A stretch of DNA of 18,326 nt from CAWKDG01 sp963848355. GTDB taxonomy: Bacteria; Actinomycetota; Acidimicrobiia; Acidimicrobiales; UBA8190. The notes under the pieces are model-generated. The model searched no databases, was not told the origin of the DNA, and saw nothing but the letters and a program-made list of their open reading frames with translations. Of this stretch, positions 6,604-13,535 are shown piece after piece. Each line of letters starts with the position of its first letter. Positions within the stretch are counted from its first letter, which is position 1. The translations under genes were made by a program, and so were the position numbers. The stretch spans positions 1 through 18,326 of the forward strand of contig CAWKDG010000016.1 of the NCBI GenBank assembly GCA_963848355.1. Reading direction: 5' to 3'.

Positions 6604-6920
6604 CCCGCATTTTTCGGGGGGGAGTCCCCATCCTGGAGGGCGCCGAGCGGTGGTGGGGGTGCGCGTCGTGCGGGGCCAGGGCCGTCCACCCCGCCAACGA
6701 AACGAGGACGCCGGCGCACCCGTGCCCGAAGCTCGGGGGCCTCCATGTCTCCTTCGTGCCCGTGGCCGATCCTGACGACCGGATCGACGCTCGCCACATC
6801 GTCGTCCCCCGGGAGGACGGAGGGGTGTCGCAGATCGTCACCGAGCACGGCGACGGCCACACCGACGTCGATGTGTACGTCCAGACCGGTATCGCGCAGT
6901 CAAAGGGGTTGATGGGATGA
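6600..6920 (+). CDS. Cys/His zinc-binding protein of actinophage type, 106 residues
   Basis: The ATG overlaps the previous stop (ATGA). Residues C21-x2-C24 (WWGCASCGA) and H40-x-C42 (AHPCPKLGGL) form a likely zinc site. The arrangement WWxCxxC, then HxCPxLxGL, then a strand-rich acidic tail recalls small proteins found among structural genes of actinobacteriophages. The remaining residues include VPREDGG and VSQIVTEHGDGHTDVDVY. The exact role is unknown; it may be a virion component or an assembly factor. The stop overlaps the next ATG. Confidence 0.75.
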   Translation: MTRIFRGGVPILEGAERWWGCASCGARAVHPANETRTPAHPCPKLGGLHVSFVPVADPDDRIDARHIVVPREDGGVSQIVTEHGDGHTDVDVYVQTGIAQSKGLMG

Positions 6921-7408
6921 CCTGGTCCGACTCGGCCATGTTCGAATTCGCCGTCCTGCAGTTGATGAAGAAGGCCGGCCAGAACCTAAGCGCCGACAAC
7001 TACGCCGCCGCGCTCTTCCTGGCCGCGGCCACGCCCGACAACACCCCCACCACCGTCACCAACACCGAGTACGGCAACGGCCAGTGGGTATCGGCCAACG
7101 AGGTGCCCACCTCCGGGTCGTACACGAACGGCGCCGGCGGCCTGGCCATCCCCGCCGCCGACCTCTCGCTCTCTCAGATCACCGGCACCGGGCTCGTGCT
7201 CGTGTGCTCGATCCAGCCTCAGTGGACCGGCGTCACGTGGCTCACCACCAACGCCCCCAACGGCTTGCTGTTCTTCGACACCAGTGCTTCCAACGCCGGG
7301 CTGTCCTTCCACTGGTTCGGGGCCCCGGCGCCGGTCAACGGCGGCAACTTCACCGTGCAGTGGAGCTCCAGCCCCGTGGCCGGCTCCGTCGACTTAATCG
7401 CCTGCTGA
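6917..7408 (+). CDS. Actinophage-type minor structural protein, 163 residues
   Basis: The ATG overlaps the previous stop (ATGA). The first 30 residues look helical (FEFAVLQLMKKAG, then NYAAALFLAA). The rest is a beta-rich domain with SGSYTNGAGGLAIPAADLSL and a Trp/Thr-rich region (SIQPQWTGVTWLTTNAPNG). Proteins of this shape occur among minor tail or capsid genes of actinobacteriophages. Here no tail genes exist, so it likely belongs to the vertex or attachment apparatus. Function is inferred from position. Confidence 0.65.
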   Translation: MTWSDSAMFEFAVLQLMKKAGQNLSADNYAAALFLAAATPDNTPTTVTNTEYGNGQWVSANEVPTSGSYTNGAGGLAIPAADLSLSQITGTGLVLVCSIQPQWTGVTWLTTNAPNGLLFFDTSASNAGLSFHWFGAPAPVNGGNFTVQWSSSPVAGSVDLIAC

Positions 7409-7418
7409 GGAGATCTCC

Positions 7419-8327
7419 GTGACCCTCGTCATCCCCAACTACCAGAGCATCACCTCCGGCTTCTACGGCCAGTCCATCGCCGACTCGACCGACTATGCCG
7501 CGCTGGCGGCGGCCGCCGACGACACCGGTGTGGTGGCGGGCTGCACCGTCACCCAGGACACCGGCGCCGACATGAAGGTCGCCGTGGCCGCCGGCACCGT
7601 GAAATTCCAGGGCACGCAGTACACGGTGGCCGCTACCGGCGGATCTCCGCTCACCGTCGGCGCCGCCTCGGCCGGGGGTGACCGCCGCGACATCGTCGTC
7701 TACACCGTGGGCACCGGGCTCCAGGTCATCGCCGGCGCCGCCAGCGGGGTGGGCAACTACCCGGTCAAGCCGGCCATTCCGGCGAGCTCGGTCCTCCTGG
7801 GCGAGGTCTATGTCGGGGAAGCCACCACCGCCATCACCACGGCCACCAACATCGTCGACAAGACGACGCCGGTGCCCGGCACCACCACGTTCTACGTCGA
7901 CCTGGCGGCCACCGACAAGAACATCACGGCCAGCGGTGACACCGTCGTCTTCACCTCTCCGAGCCTGGGGATCGGCACCTGGGACCTGTCGGTCGTCCTC
8001 TCGATCGACGCCGGCACCGCCAGCTCGATCAAGATGAACTGCTACGTGGTGCCGACCGCCTCGGGCGGGGCGACGGTCACCAACCCCTCGGCGACGGGCG
8101 CACCCGGCGTCGTCATCTCGTCGCCGTCGTCGGCCGCCCTGCCGTCGGACCGCACCAACGCATCGTTCGTGGTAAAGGGGCTGGTCGTCACCGCCGCGGG
8201 GACGCTCGACGTCCGTATCACCGCTGGCGCCACCGTCGCCGCCGTCGTCACCTCTCAGCAGGCCGGGATCGGCGCCGGCTCCATCACCCTGCAGGTCTCG
8301 TCCTTCTCCGGCGTGCGTCTCCCGTAA
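7419..8327 (+). CDS. Fiber/attachment protein, 302 residues
   Basis: GTG at 7419 has a good ribosome site (GAGGAG). Residues 35-130 resemble the baseplate/fiber module common in actinobacteriophages: VVAGCTVTQDTGADMKVAV, then AGTVKFQGTQYTVAA, then RRDIVVYTVGTGLQVIAG, and PAIPASSVLLGEVYVGEA. The second half is a separate Thr/Ser/Val-rich beta domain (from about 155 to the end). No enzymatic motif is seen. It probably acts in host recognition with its neighbours and appears borrowed from, or shared with, tailed phages of related hosts. Confidence 0.75.
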   Translation: MTLVIPNYQSITSGFYGQSIADSTDYAALAAAADDTGVVAGCTVTQDTGADMKVAVAAGTVKFQGTQYTVAATGGSPLTVGAASAGGDRRDIVVYTVGTGLQVIAGAASGVGNYPVKPAIPASSVLLGEVYVGEATTAITTATNIVDKTTPVPGTTTFYVDLAATDKNITASGDTVVFTSPSLGIGTWDLSVVLSIDAGTASSIKMNCYVVPTASGGATVTNPSATGAPGVVISSPSSAALPSDRTNASFVVKGLVVTAAGTLDVRITAGATVAAVVTSQQAGIGAGSITLQVSSFSGVRLP

Positions 8328-8331
8328 GCGC

Positions 8332-10389
8332 ATGGCAGGGTTCGCGGGCCAGGGCCAGACCGGGAAGGCCTTCACCGGCGCCCACACGTATCCGCTCGAG
8401 ACGGGCCACGCCTTCACCGGCGAGTCCTTCACCGGGGCCAAATCCGGCACGAAGTTCGCCGTCATCGCCACGGCCGGCCTGGCGATGGCCACGGCCATGG
8501 CCATGGGCCCGACGGCGTCGGTCCCGGCCGCGCCCCCCACGCCGGCGCCCCAAGGCCAGACGGGCGTCGCTTTCACCGGTCTGAGCTTTACCGGGGGCAG
8601 CCCGGCACCGGTGCCCACCGGACTCGCCTTCGTCGGCCTCTCGCCCACCGGCGGCATCAACGTCCCCCTGGCGACGAACGTCACCGTCACGGCGGGCCTG
8701 GCGCAGGCCACGGCCATCGCCGAGGGCGCCACCGTCCCGATCATCGCCGGCGACCTCGGCTTTTTCTGGGGCGTGTACGGGGCCAGCGGGGGCGTCTACG
8801 CCCAATTCAACGCGCCCAACCAGGTCCCGGACGTGGGTTCGGTCGGGACCCCGACGCCGCTCGGGGCCGTCCAGCAGCTCATCGCCGAGAACGGCTGGGC
8901 GGGCTTCATCATCGGGGGCGTCCCCTACGGGATCGGGGCCAACGCCAACGCGGCCGGGTTCACCCACGTCATCTCCCAGGGGACGACCGGCACCGACGAC
9001 TACTACACCACCCCGCTCGCGCTCACCGCCGCCAGCGGCTCGAGCGCCACCGCCGACGGCCTCATCGCCGCCGGTGCCGTCTTTCCCATCCTCCAGGTCG
9101 ACGGGGGCGACGGGTGGGCGTGGTGCATCGACTCCTCCAACCCCGGAGGGCCCGGTACGAGCTATGTCTACGCGTGGGGCAATAACACCGTTCCGAGCGG
9201 CGGCTCGAACTTCGGCGTGATGGGGAACGCCACCCCGACCTCGGCGCAGAACCCGATCCAGCCCACGCCCGTGCAGGTGCTCGGTGTCGGTGGCGTCGGC
9301 CTCCTCGAGCTCGCTTCCTTCTACGGAGCCATCTCCGGGGGCGCCGGCCACTGTGTGGGCATCACCCCCGCGGGCAAGGTGGTGGCCTGCGGCCTCGACA
9401 CCTACGGCGAGTGCGGGGTGGGCGTCACGGGGACCACGCACCCGCTCCCGGTGCAGGTCCTTACCGGAGTGCAGGGAGACTCGAGCGGCTTCCTCTCCGA
9501 CATCGTCTACGTGAGCGTCGGGGACTACCACTCGCTCGCCCTCGACAACAGCGTCCCGGCCAAGGTTTACGCCTGGGGCCGCGACTTCTGGGGCCAGCTG
9601 GGCGACCAGGCCTCCGGCGTGAACCCGGTGAGCGGGGGAGGGCCGAACCGCACGACACCGGTCCTCGTGGACTTCGCCGGCGTGGCCGGCTTCGTGGGGC
9701 CCGTGAGCGCCATCTGCGGGGGCGGGGGCACGACGTCGGACGGCCACAGCCTGTTTCTCGACCAGGGGAGCGGGAACGTCTTCTCCTCCGGCAACAACAC
9801 CTTCGGCCAACTTGGCCTCGGGGTGACGGGCACGCCGAACACAAACTCGACGTCGACGCCGTCGCTCGTGCAGCTCGCCGCGGCGGGCGCCGTCCTCCCC
9901 ATTCTGAAGATCGCCGCCGGCGGCCGCCACTCTCTCGCCCTCGACTCGGCCAACCAGGTCTGGGCCTGGGGGGACAACCACCTCGGGACCCTCGGCCTCG
10001 GCGGCACTCCCGGATCAGGTGGCATCCCCCTCACCACGTCGATCCCCCACCGTGTCATCAACCTCCCCGCCGGGACGGTCAACCTGCTCTTTGCCGGCAA
10101 CGGCACGTCCATCGTCGACGCCGAGAACGGGACCTCGCCGGTGAACATCACCGTCATTGCCGGCCTGGCGCAGGCCACGACCACGGCCGAGGGGGCGCAG
10201 GCGTCGACCAACATCACGGCCACGGCCGGACTGGCCATGGCCACGGCGGAGGCCCAGGGGGCGACGGCCAAGACGACCACCAACGCCACCGCGACGGCCG
10301 GCCTCGCCACCGCCTACGCCCAGGCCCTTTCCCCCCAAGCCGCGATCCCGGCCACCAACGCGGGGCCCTTCGTGGGCCGGATCGTGTGA
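8332..10389 (+). CDS. Large spike with RCC1-like beta-propeller, 685 residues
   Basis: The largest gene of the window, starting 4 bp after the previous stop. Residues 1-110 hold degenerate G-x-x-FTG repeats. Residues about 140-585 hold RCC1-type blades: VYAWGNNTVPSGG, VVACGLDTYGECGVGVTG, DYHSLALDNSVPAKVYAWG, DFWGQLGDQ, HSLFLDQGSGNVFSSGNN, TFGQLGLGVTG, GGRHSLALDSANQVWAWGDN. RCC1 repeats form a seven-bladed propeller that binds protein partners. Five copies of a TAGLAxATA segment flank the propeller, two before and three after. A propeller displayed on a repeat-based stalk suggests the receptor-binding spike. The domain call is strong; the receptor is unknown. Confidence 0.85.
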   Translation: MAGFAGQGQTGKAFTGAHTYPLETGHAFTGESFTGAKSGTKFAVIATAGLAMATAMAMGPTASVPAAPPTPAPQGQTGVAFTGLSFTGGSPAPVPTGLAFVGLSPTGGINVPLATNVTVTAGLAQATAIAEGATVPIIAGDLGFFWGVYGASGGVYAQFNAPNQVPDVGSVGTPTPLGAVQQLIAENGWAGFIIGGVPYGIGANANAAGFTHVISQGTTGTDDYYTTPLALTAASGSSATADGLIAAGAVFPILQVDGGDGWAWCIDSSNPGGPGTSYVYAWGNNTVPSGGSNFGVMGNATPTSAQNPIQPTPVQVLGVGGVGLLELASFYGAISGGAGHCVGITPAGKVVACGLDTYGECGVGVTGTTHPLPVQVLTGVQGDSSGFLSDIVYVSVGDYHSLALDNSVPAKVYAWGRDFWGQLGDQASGVNPVSGGGPNRTTPVLVDFAGVAGFVGPVSAICGGGGTTSDGHSLFLDQGSGNVFSSGNNTFGQLGLGVTGTPNTNSTSTPSLVQLAAAGAVLPILKIAAGGRHSLALDSANQVWAWGDNHLGTLGLGGTPGSGGIPLTTSIPHRVINLPAGTVNLLFAGNGTSIVDAENGTSPVNITVIAGLAQATTTAEGAQASTNITATAGLAMATAEAQGATAKTTTNATATAGLATAYAQALSPQAAIPATNAGPFVGRIV
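8467..8736 (+). repeat. Two TAGLAxATA repeats before the propeller
   Basis: Copies at 8467-8517 (ATAGLAMATAMAMGPTA) and 8686-8736 (VTAGLAQATAIAEGATV) belong to one protein-repeat family. Between them lie G-x-x-FTG repeats. The 17-residue Ala-rich unit could form a helical or beta-stacked stalk element. Confidence 0.7.
10153..10341 (+). repeat. Three TAGLAxATA repeats after the propeller
   Basis: Copies at 10153-10203 (VIAGLAQATTTAEGAQA), 10219-10269 (ATAGLAMATAEAQGATA) and 10291-10341 (ATAGLATAYAQALSPQA) continue the same family, spaced about 66-72 bp. They are separated by Thr/Asn linkers. The unit therefore brackets the propeller on both sides. Confidence 0.75.
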
Positions 10390-10390
10390 T

Positions 10391-10651
10391 GTGGACGCCG
10401 GCCTGCAGCTCCTCGAGAACCTCGCCCTCGTCGGCGGTGGGGGAGTGATGACCGTGCTGACCCAGACCTTCGCCGATAAACGGCGCACGGCCGCGGCGAA
10501 GCGGGAGGCCCACGACAAGGCCGTGGCCGCCGAGCTCGAGCGGCTCCGTCAGGAGATCCGAGAGACGCAGAACAACCAGGCCGAGCTGCGCGGCTTCGTC
10601 GAAGGGAAGGCGGCCACCCGGGCCGTCTTCACCAACAGAGAAAGGGAATGA
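10391..10651 (+). CDS. Coiled-coil protein with hydrophobic N-terminus, 86 residues
   Basis: GTG at 10391 follows the previous stop by 1 bp. A moderately hydrophobic N-terminus (LENLALVGGGGVMTVLTQTF) could insert in a membrane. A long charged helix follows (AAELERLRQEIRETQNNQAE), a likely coiled coil, with a basic end. This shape occurs in phage lysis accessory proteins and in membrane-linked structural proteins. The stop overlaps the start of the three-span protein (ATGA), so a joint membrane role is likely. The family is not recognised. Confidence 0.7.
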   Translation: MDAGLQLLENLALVGGGGVMTVLTQTFADKRRTAAAKREAHDKAVAAELERLRQEIRETQNNQAELRGFVEGKAATRAVFTNRERE

Positions 10652-11073
10652 AAACCATGTTCACCGGAACCCCCGAGAAGCCCGCGTGGCTCATCGCTGC
10701 AATTGCCATCATCTTCGGAACCATCCTCGTCGGCCTGCACCTCCCGGTGCCCACCGTGCTGCAGGGGATCGCCCTGGCCGGCCTGGTCGCGGCCGTAGCC
10801 CTGGCCGACGCCGGCACGTCCAACGTCTTCGCCTGGGGCCTCGTGGCGCTCTCGCTCATCGGCATCGGCGTGCTCGCCCTACTCTCCGATCCGCTCCCGA
10901 CGTGGCTCGAGGCCGTCACCGCTCTCGGTGTCACCGGTGGCGCCAGCTTGTCCGTGCCGACGTCAGTCCCGCATGTCTTCCCGGTAGCGGGGACGGGCGT
11001 GACGTCCGAAGCGGTCGAATCGGCGCCGGGAGCCGCGGTGACGGCGCACCGGCACATTGTGGGGCCCTCGTGA
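10648..11073 (+). CDS. Holin-like three-span membrane protein, 141 residues
   Basis: The ATG overlaps the previous stop (ATGA); an ATG at 10657 is an alternative. Three hydrophobic helices are visible: WLIAAIAIIFGTILVGL (about 14-30), VLQGIALAGLVAAVALA (about 39-55), and WGLVALSLIGIGVLALL (about 63-79). A polar tail of about 55 residues follows. Size and three spans fit a holin, which would release the lysozyme-like enzyme encoded elsewhere, but a virion membrane protein is equally possible. No conserved holin signature was recognised. Confidence 0.7.
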   Translation: MKTMFTGTPEKPAWLIAAIAIIFGTILVGLHLPVPTVLQGIALAGLVAAVALADAGTSNVFAWGLVALSLIGIGVLALLSDPLPTWLEAVTALGVTGGASLSVPTSVPHVFPVAGTGVTSEAVESAPGAAVTAHRHIVGPS

Positions 11074-11312
11074 GGCGCCTGGGGCGCTTCCTCTGGGCCA
11101 AGGCCCGCGATGACCGTCTGTGGGACGCCATGGCCCTCGGAATGGCCGTCTACGGCACGAAGCACCTGTGGGAGCGGACAATGTCCCGCCTCGACGACCT
11201 GGAGGCCGCTACGGCCAACGGGACGGTCCCCCTCGACGACGTGGCCACCATGGCCGACGTCGACCGGGCGAAGCGCGAGGTGCTGGCGCAACTGCGCCCG
11301 GACACCCTGTAG
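11070..11312 (+). CDS. Hypothetical helical protein, 80 residues
   Basis: The GTG overlaps the previous stop (GTGA). An amphipathic, basic N-terminus (RRLGRFLWAKARDDRLWDAM) leads into a short apolar helix (ALGMAVYGTKHLW) and then an acidic helical half (SRLDDLEAATANG, then DVDRAKREVLAQLR). The pattern suggests peripheral membrane association plus a coiled coil. The next gene starts immediately after the stop with no gap. Function is unknown; the coupling to the holin-like gene suggests a shared membrane task. Confidence 0.65.
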   Translation: MRRLGRFLWAKARDDRLWDAMALGMAVYGTKHLWERTMSRLDDLEAATANGTVPLDDVATMADVDRAKREVLAQLRPDTL

Positions 11313-11789
11313 ATGTCCTGGCAGGTCCTCGACTACCAGGTCTACCGAAACTCGCAGCCCTTCGTCGAGATCGACGCCGAGACCCAGGGAGCCGTCATCA
11401 CGCTCCCGGCCGTGGCGGGGAGCCAGGTCTGGCGCGTGGAACGCACGAGCGTGTGGGTGGCCAACAACCCGAACCCAGAGAGCGTCGGAGGAGGGCTGGC
11501 GGTCCCCGTCATGGTGCAGATCTTCGACCAGGTGCCGATCCAGCCCAACGCGGCGCCGTGCGACCAGACCTACGCCGGCGTGTTCGACGTGGCCGACAAC
11601 TCGCAGCCGATCACCTTGCGCGAGGGAGACCAGATGAGCTTCGTCTTCGTCTGCAGCACCCCTCTCGACATGTCGTCGGCGGCGGCGTGTGTGCGGGCGC
11701 AGTACGCCATCCTGGGGGGCGGCGCCGCGGCGGCCCCGACACCCGTCGCCGGCGCCAGCCCGGCGCCGGCGATCCCGACGGATATCTGA
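11313..11789 (+). CDS. Beta-rich minor capsid/decoration protein, 158 residues
   Basis: The ATG directly follows the TAG of the upstream gene. Residues 25-135 look like one beta-sandwich: GAVITLPAVAGSQVWRVERT, then VPVMVQIFDQVPI, then TYAGVFDVADNSQPITLREG and DQMSFVFVC. The order VWRVER, DVADNSQP, L-x-x-G-D resembles a domain found in actinobacteriophage minor structural proteins. An Ala/Pro tail ends the protein. It is probably a virion surface component. The stop overlaps the next ATG by one base. Confidence 0.7.
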   Translation: MSWQVLDYQVYRNSQPFVEIDAETQGAVITLPAVAGSQVWRVERTSVWVANNPNPESVGGGLAVPVMVQIFDQVPIQPNAAPCDQTYAGVFDVADNSQPITLREGDQMSFVFVCSTPLDMSSAAACVRAQYAILGGGAAAAPTPVAGASPAPAIPTDI

Positions 11790-12214
11790 TGGCCTTCCGC
11801 AACAACCCCGTCGCCGTCCCGGCCATCACCCAATACCAGGTCGACGGGGACGGCTTCGCCACGAGCCTCCCTCTCGACGTTGTCACCCTCGGGGGCCTCT
11901 CCTACGTCACCGGAGTCATCGCTGCGCAAGGGGACCCGAACCAGGAGCTCCTGGCCGCCCCGGGCGCCCCAGGAGTCCCGGCCGCGTGGCGGCTTCACCT
12001 GGTGACGTGGACGAACCTGGCCCCGACCGGCACCGCAAATTTGATCGACTCCTCCGGCGTCATCGGATTCGGCAACGGGACCTACGACACCCCGAACGTC
12101 CTCCTCGGGGGCCTGCTCTGGACGGCCCAACTCTGGTTCGGATCGGGCAACGGCTCGAGCTTCGTGCGCGTTGTCCTGTTCTACGACCTGGTCGCTGTCC
12201 CCATCGTCGACTGA
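11789..12214 (+). CDS. Beta-rich hypothetical structural protein, 141 residues
   Basis: The ATG shares its A with the preceding TGA. The sequence is rich in short strands and Gly/Asn/Thr turns (SYVTGVIAAQGDPNQELLAA, then WRLHLVTWTNLAPTGTANL, then LLWTAQLWFGSGNGSSFV). It has no membrane helix or known motif. It resembles a single jelly-roll or similar sandwich in composition, so a minor capsid role is possible. It pairs with the preceding beta protein and precedes the basic miniprotein by 12 bp. Confidence 0.65.
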   Translation: MAFRNNPVAVPAITQYQVDGDGFATSLPLDVVTLGGLSYVTGVIAAQGDPNQELLAAPGAPGVPAAWRLHLVTWTNLAPTGTANLIDSSGVIGFGNGTYDTPNVLLGGLLWTAQLWFGSGNGSSFVRVVLFYDLVAVPIVD

Positions 12215-12226
12215 GGGAGGTGACAC

Positions 12227-12310
12227 ATGGCACGACGTCGAGACAAGAGGGGCCGCTTCGTGAAGGGCGGCTCCAAGAAGCGCCGCGGTCGCAAGCGGCG
12301 CCGTAAGTAG
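12227..12310 (+). CDS. Protamine-like basic miniprotein, 27 residues
   Basis: The ATG at 12227 has a strong ribosome site (GGGAGG at 12215-12220, 6 bases upstream). Of 27 residues about 17 are Arg or Lys, with a central GRFVKGGSKK and an Arg-rich end. There is no aspartate or glutamate apart from D6. Such peptides bind DNA without sequence preference. In the adenovirus lineage, basic core proteins (for example protein mu) condense packaged DNA. A like role here is inferred. It closes the structural block, 11 bp from the convergent minus-strand block. Confidence 0.7.
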   Translation: MARRRDKRGRFVKGGSKKRRGRKRRRK

Positions 12311-12321
12311 CATTCTCCCCC

Positions 12322-12576
12322 TCAGCGAGCTCGTGGTCGGTCACTGGCAATGGCGCCGGCCTCGAGCTCGCTGCGCGCCCGGTCCCACACGTACTGCACG
12401 ACGACGGCGGCCGCCTGGACCTCGTCGCGGGTCGACCATTCGCCGACGCGTCGACGAAACTCCTCAATTGCCGCTGGCTGGTAAGTGCCCTGACCGGGAT
12501 GATCTTGTCGGTAGTGCTCGAGGAGGTCGTCGACCGTCTCGGCCGGCGCCTCGCAATCGGGGCACCGTGCGCTCAC
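12322..12576 (-). CDS. C2H2 zinc-finger miniprotein, 84 residues
   Basis: The GTG start overlaps the stop of the upstream gene (GTGA). Residues C5-x2-C8-x12-H21-x4-H26 give exact classical C2H2 spacing (RCPDCEAPAETVDDLLEHYR, then QDH). The rest is helical (IEEFRRRVGEWS, then AAAVVVQYVWDRARSELEAG). A single finger with a helical partner domain suggests a DNA- or protein-binding factor. It is the last gene of a six-gene coupled block. Related fingers occur in other actinobacteriophage early genes, but the target is unknown. Confidence 0.8.
   Translation of the reverse strand: MSARCPDCEAPAETVDDLLEHYRQDHPGQGTYQPAAIEEFRRRVGEWSTRDEVQAAAVVVQYVWDRARSELEAGAIASDRPRAR
12483..12499 (+). repeat. 17-bp motif shared with the regulatory region (copy 1)
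   Basis: AAGTGCCCTGACCGGGA here is identical to 16634-16650; the following bases (TGAT versus CGAT) also match in three of four. This copy lies within the C2H2 finger gene near the end of the minus block. It includes the TGACC element. It may be a distant regulator-binding site. Confidence 0.6.
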
Positions 12577-12887
12577 GTCTCGCTCCCACCGACGTCACCG
12601 GGGTTCTCGTTTACCGATGGATGGTTGGCCGGCGGCGCCGGTGGGAGGAGATCTCCGAGCCTCTTGGGCTCGTCTGACATTGGCGGGGGCCCGGTGCCGT
12701 TCACGGGCCCCCGCTGTCTCATCGGAACCGCAGGACGTCGGGCATTTCCCAACGCGTGGCGGGCCCAAGAGATCTCGGCTTTCATGGGTGACGCCCCCTC
12801 GCACCGCTCCCCGCACCCGCACGGTACGACGTAGAAGCCCTGCAGGCCAGTGATGGTGCCGTGCGTGTGCTCGAGGACGTCGACCAC
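12573..12887 (-). CDS. Cys-rich small protein, 104 residues
   Basis: The GTG start shares its first base with the preceding TAG (TAGTG). H8, H10 and a C23-x-C25-x3-C29 group (VVPCGCGERCEG) could bind a metal. The region KAEISWARHALGNARRP follows, and the last third is Pro/Asn-rich and probably disordered. No family is recognised. Conserved coupling to both neighbours supports this start and frame over the longer upstream open frame. Confidence 0.7.
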   Translation of the reverse strand: MVDVLEHTHGTITGLQGFYVVPCGCGERCEGASPMKAEISWARHALGNARRPAVPMRQRGPVNGTGPPPMSDEPKRLGDLLPPAPPANHPSVNENPGDVGGSET

Positions 12888-13081
12888 TACCGGAGCGGCT
12901 TCCCGTCCAGGCCGTAACGACGGCCTTTCCAGACGAGATGAGCTTCGGGACCGCGACCGATGGTGATAGCGCCGTCGGAATTCTGGTGATGCATCCTCTG
13001 GTGGATCGACGGAACACCGTCGCCGACGCGAAGACACCGCTCGCAGGCGCGATCGTCGTGCCACCAGCGGTGCTTTTTCAC
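12887..13081 (-). CDS. Zinc-finger-like miniprotein, 64 residues
   Basis: The GTG start overlaps the previous stop (GTGA). C13-x2-C16 and H27/H31/H32 (CERCLRVGDGVPSIHQRMHH) form a compact metal site. A basic C-terminus follows (VWKGRRYGLDGKPLR). The arrangement recalls the zinc knuckle of HNH-type proteins, yet the catalytic second half is missing, so nuclease activity is not claimed. DNA or RNA binding is likely from charge. Confidence 0.75.
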   Translation of the reverse strand: MKKHRWWHDDRACERCLRVGDGVPSIHQRMHHQNSDGAITIGRGPEAHLVWKGRRYGLDGKPLR

Positions 13082-13281
13082 CGATCGACTCGACTGTGCC
13101 AAGCGAGGTGATGACGCTGCCATCCGAGCACGTCGTAAGTTTTGCCCGTTGCCCAATCGGGACCACCGATCGGCACGACAGCGCCGCAGCGGATGCAACG
13201 ATCACCTGAAGCGAACTGATCTCTCACGTACTGCGGCGGCAGACGTTCCACGATGTCACTTCCTGTAGTTGCGCCCTTCAC
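13078..13281 (-). CDS. Zinc-finger-like miniprotein, 67 residues
   Basis: The GTG start overlaps the previous stop (GTGA). C29-x2-C32 (DRCIRCGAVVP) and H57/H58/H62 (WQRHHLAWHSR) form a likely C2H2-type site with a long spacer. The N-terminal third is polar with IVERLPPQYVRDQF. The longer open frame upstream is Pro/Arg-rich and overlaps the preceding gene, so the coupled GTG is preferred. Function is unknown. Confidence 0.75.
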   Translation of the reverse strand: MKGATTGSDIVERLPPQYVRDQFASGDRCIRCGAVVPIGGPDWATGKTYDVLGWQRHHLAWHSRVDR

Positions 13282-13535
13282 CGTTTCGCCTTTTTCGATT
13301 TCTTCGGCCGGGGGAGGGGCTCGGCCAGCATCATCTCGAGGAGGCGGACCCGGGCGAGCGACGAGCGCGCGATGCGGACCGCGCACCACAACTCGAACAC
13401 GGCGCTGTCCATGGCGCTGTCGTCGAGATCGTCGGGGACCTCGACGTCGGGCCCGAGGCGACCCTGGACGGCCGCCAGGGCGACGTCGAGGGATTCCTCG
13501 GCAACGTCGAGGTATGTCACGACCGAAGTCTTCAT
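13278..13535 (-). CDS. Helical acidic protein with Lys-rich tail, 85 residues
   Basis: The ATG overlaps the previous stop (ATGA). An alpha-helical, acidic body (YLDVAEESLDVALAAVQGRL, then DDLDDSAMDSAVFELW) is followed by a basic helix and a tail with six lysines (PRPKKSKKAKR). This is the one gene of the block without a Cys/His cluster. The bipolar charge suggests a small nucleic-acid- or protein-binding factor. The family is not recognised. Confidence 0.7.
   Translation of the reverse strand: MKTSVVTYLDVAEESLDVALAAVQGRLGPDVEVPDDLDDSAMDSAVFELWCAVRIARSSLARVRLLEMMLAEPLPRPKKSKKAKR

Noticed and set aside
7350..8744. 464-residue open frame on the minus strand
   Set aside because: Antisense shadow of the fiber gene; no ribosome site and no sensible composition.
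8284..9981. 565-residue open frame on the minus strand
   Set aside because: It lies opposite the fiber and propeller genes and reads as Gly/Arg/Val/His-biased sequence without domains. It reflects the high third-position GC of the plus-strand genes.
12887..13081. HNH endonuclease call for the 64-residue finger protein
   Set aside because: Only the Cys/His knuckle resembles HNH proteins; the catalytic second half and final metal ligands are missing.
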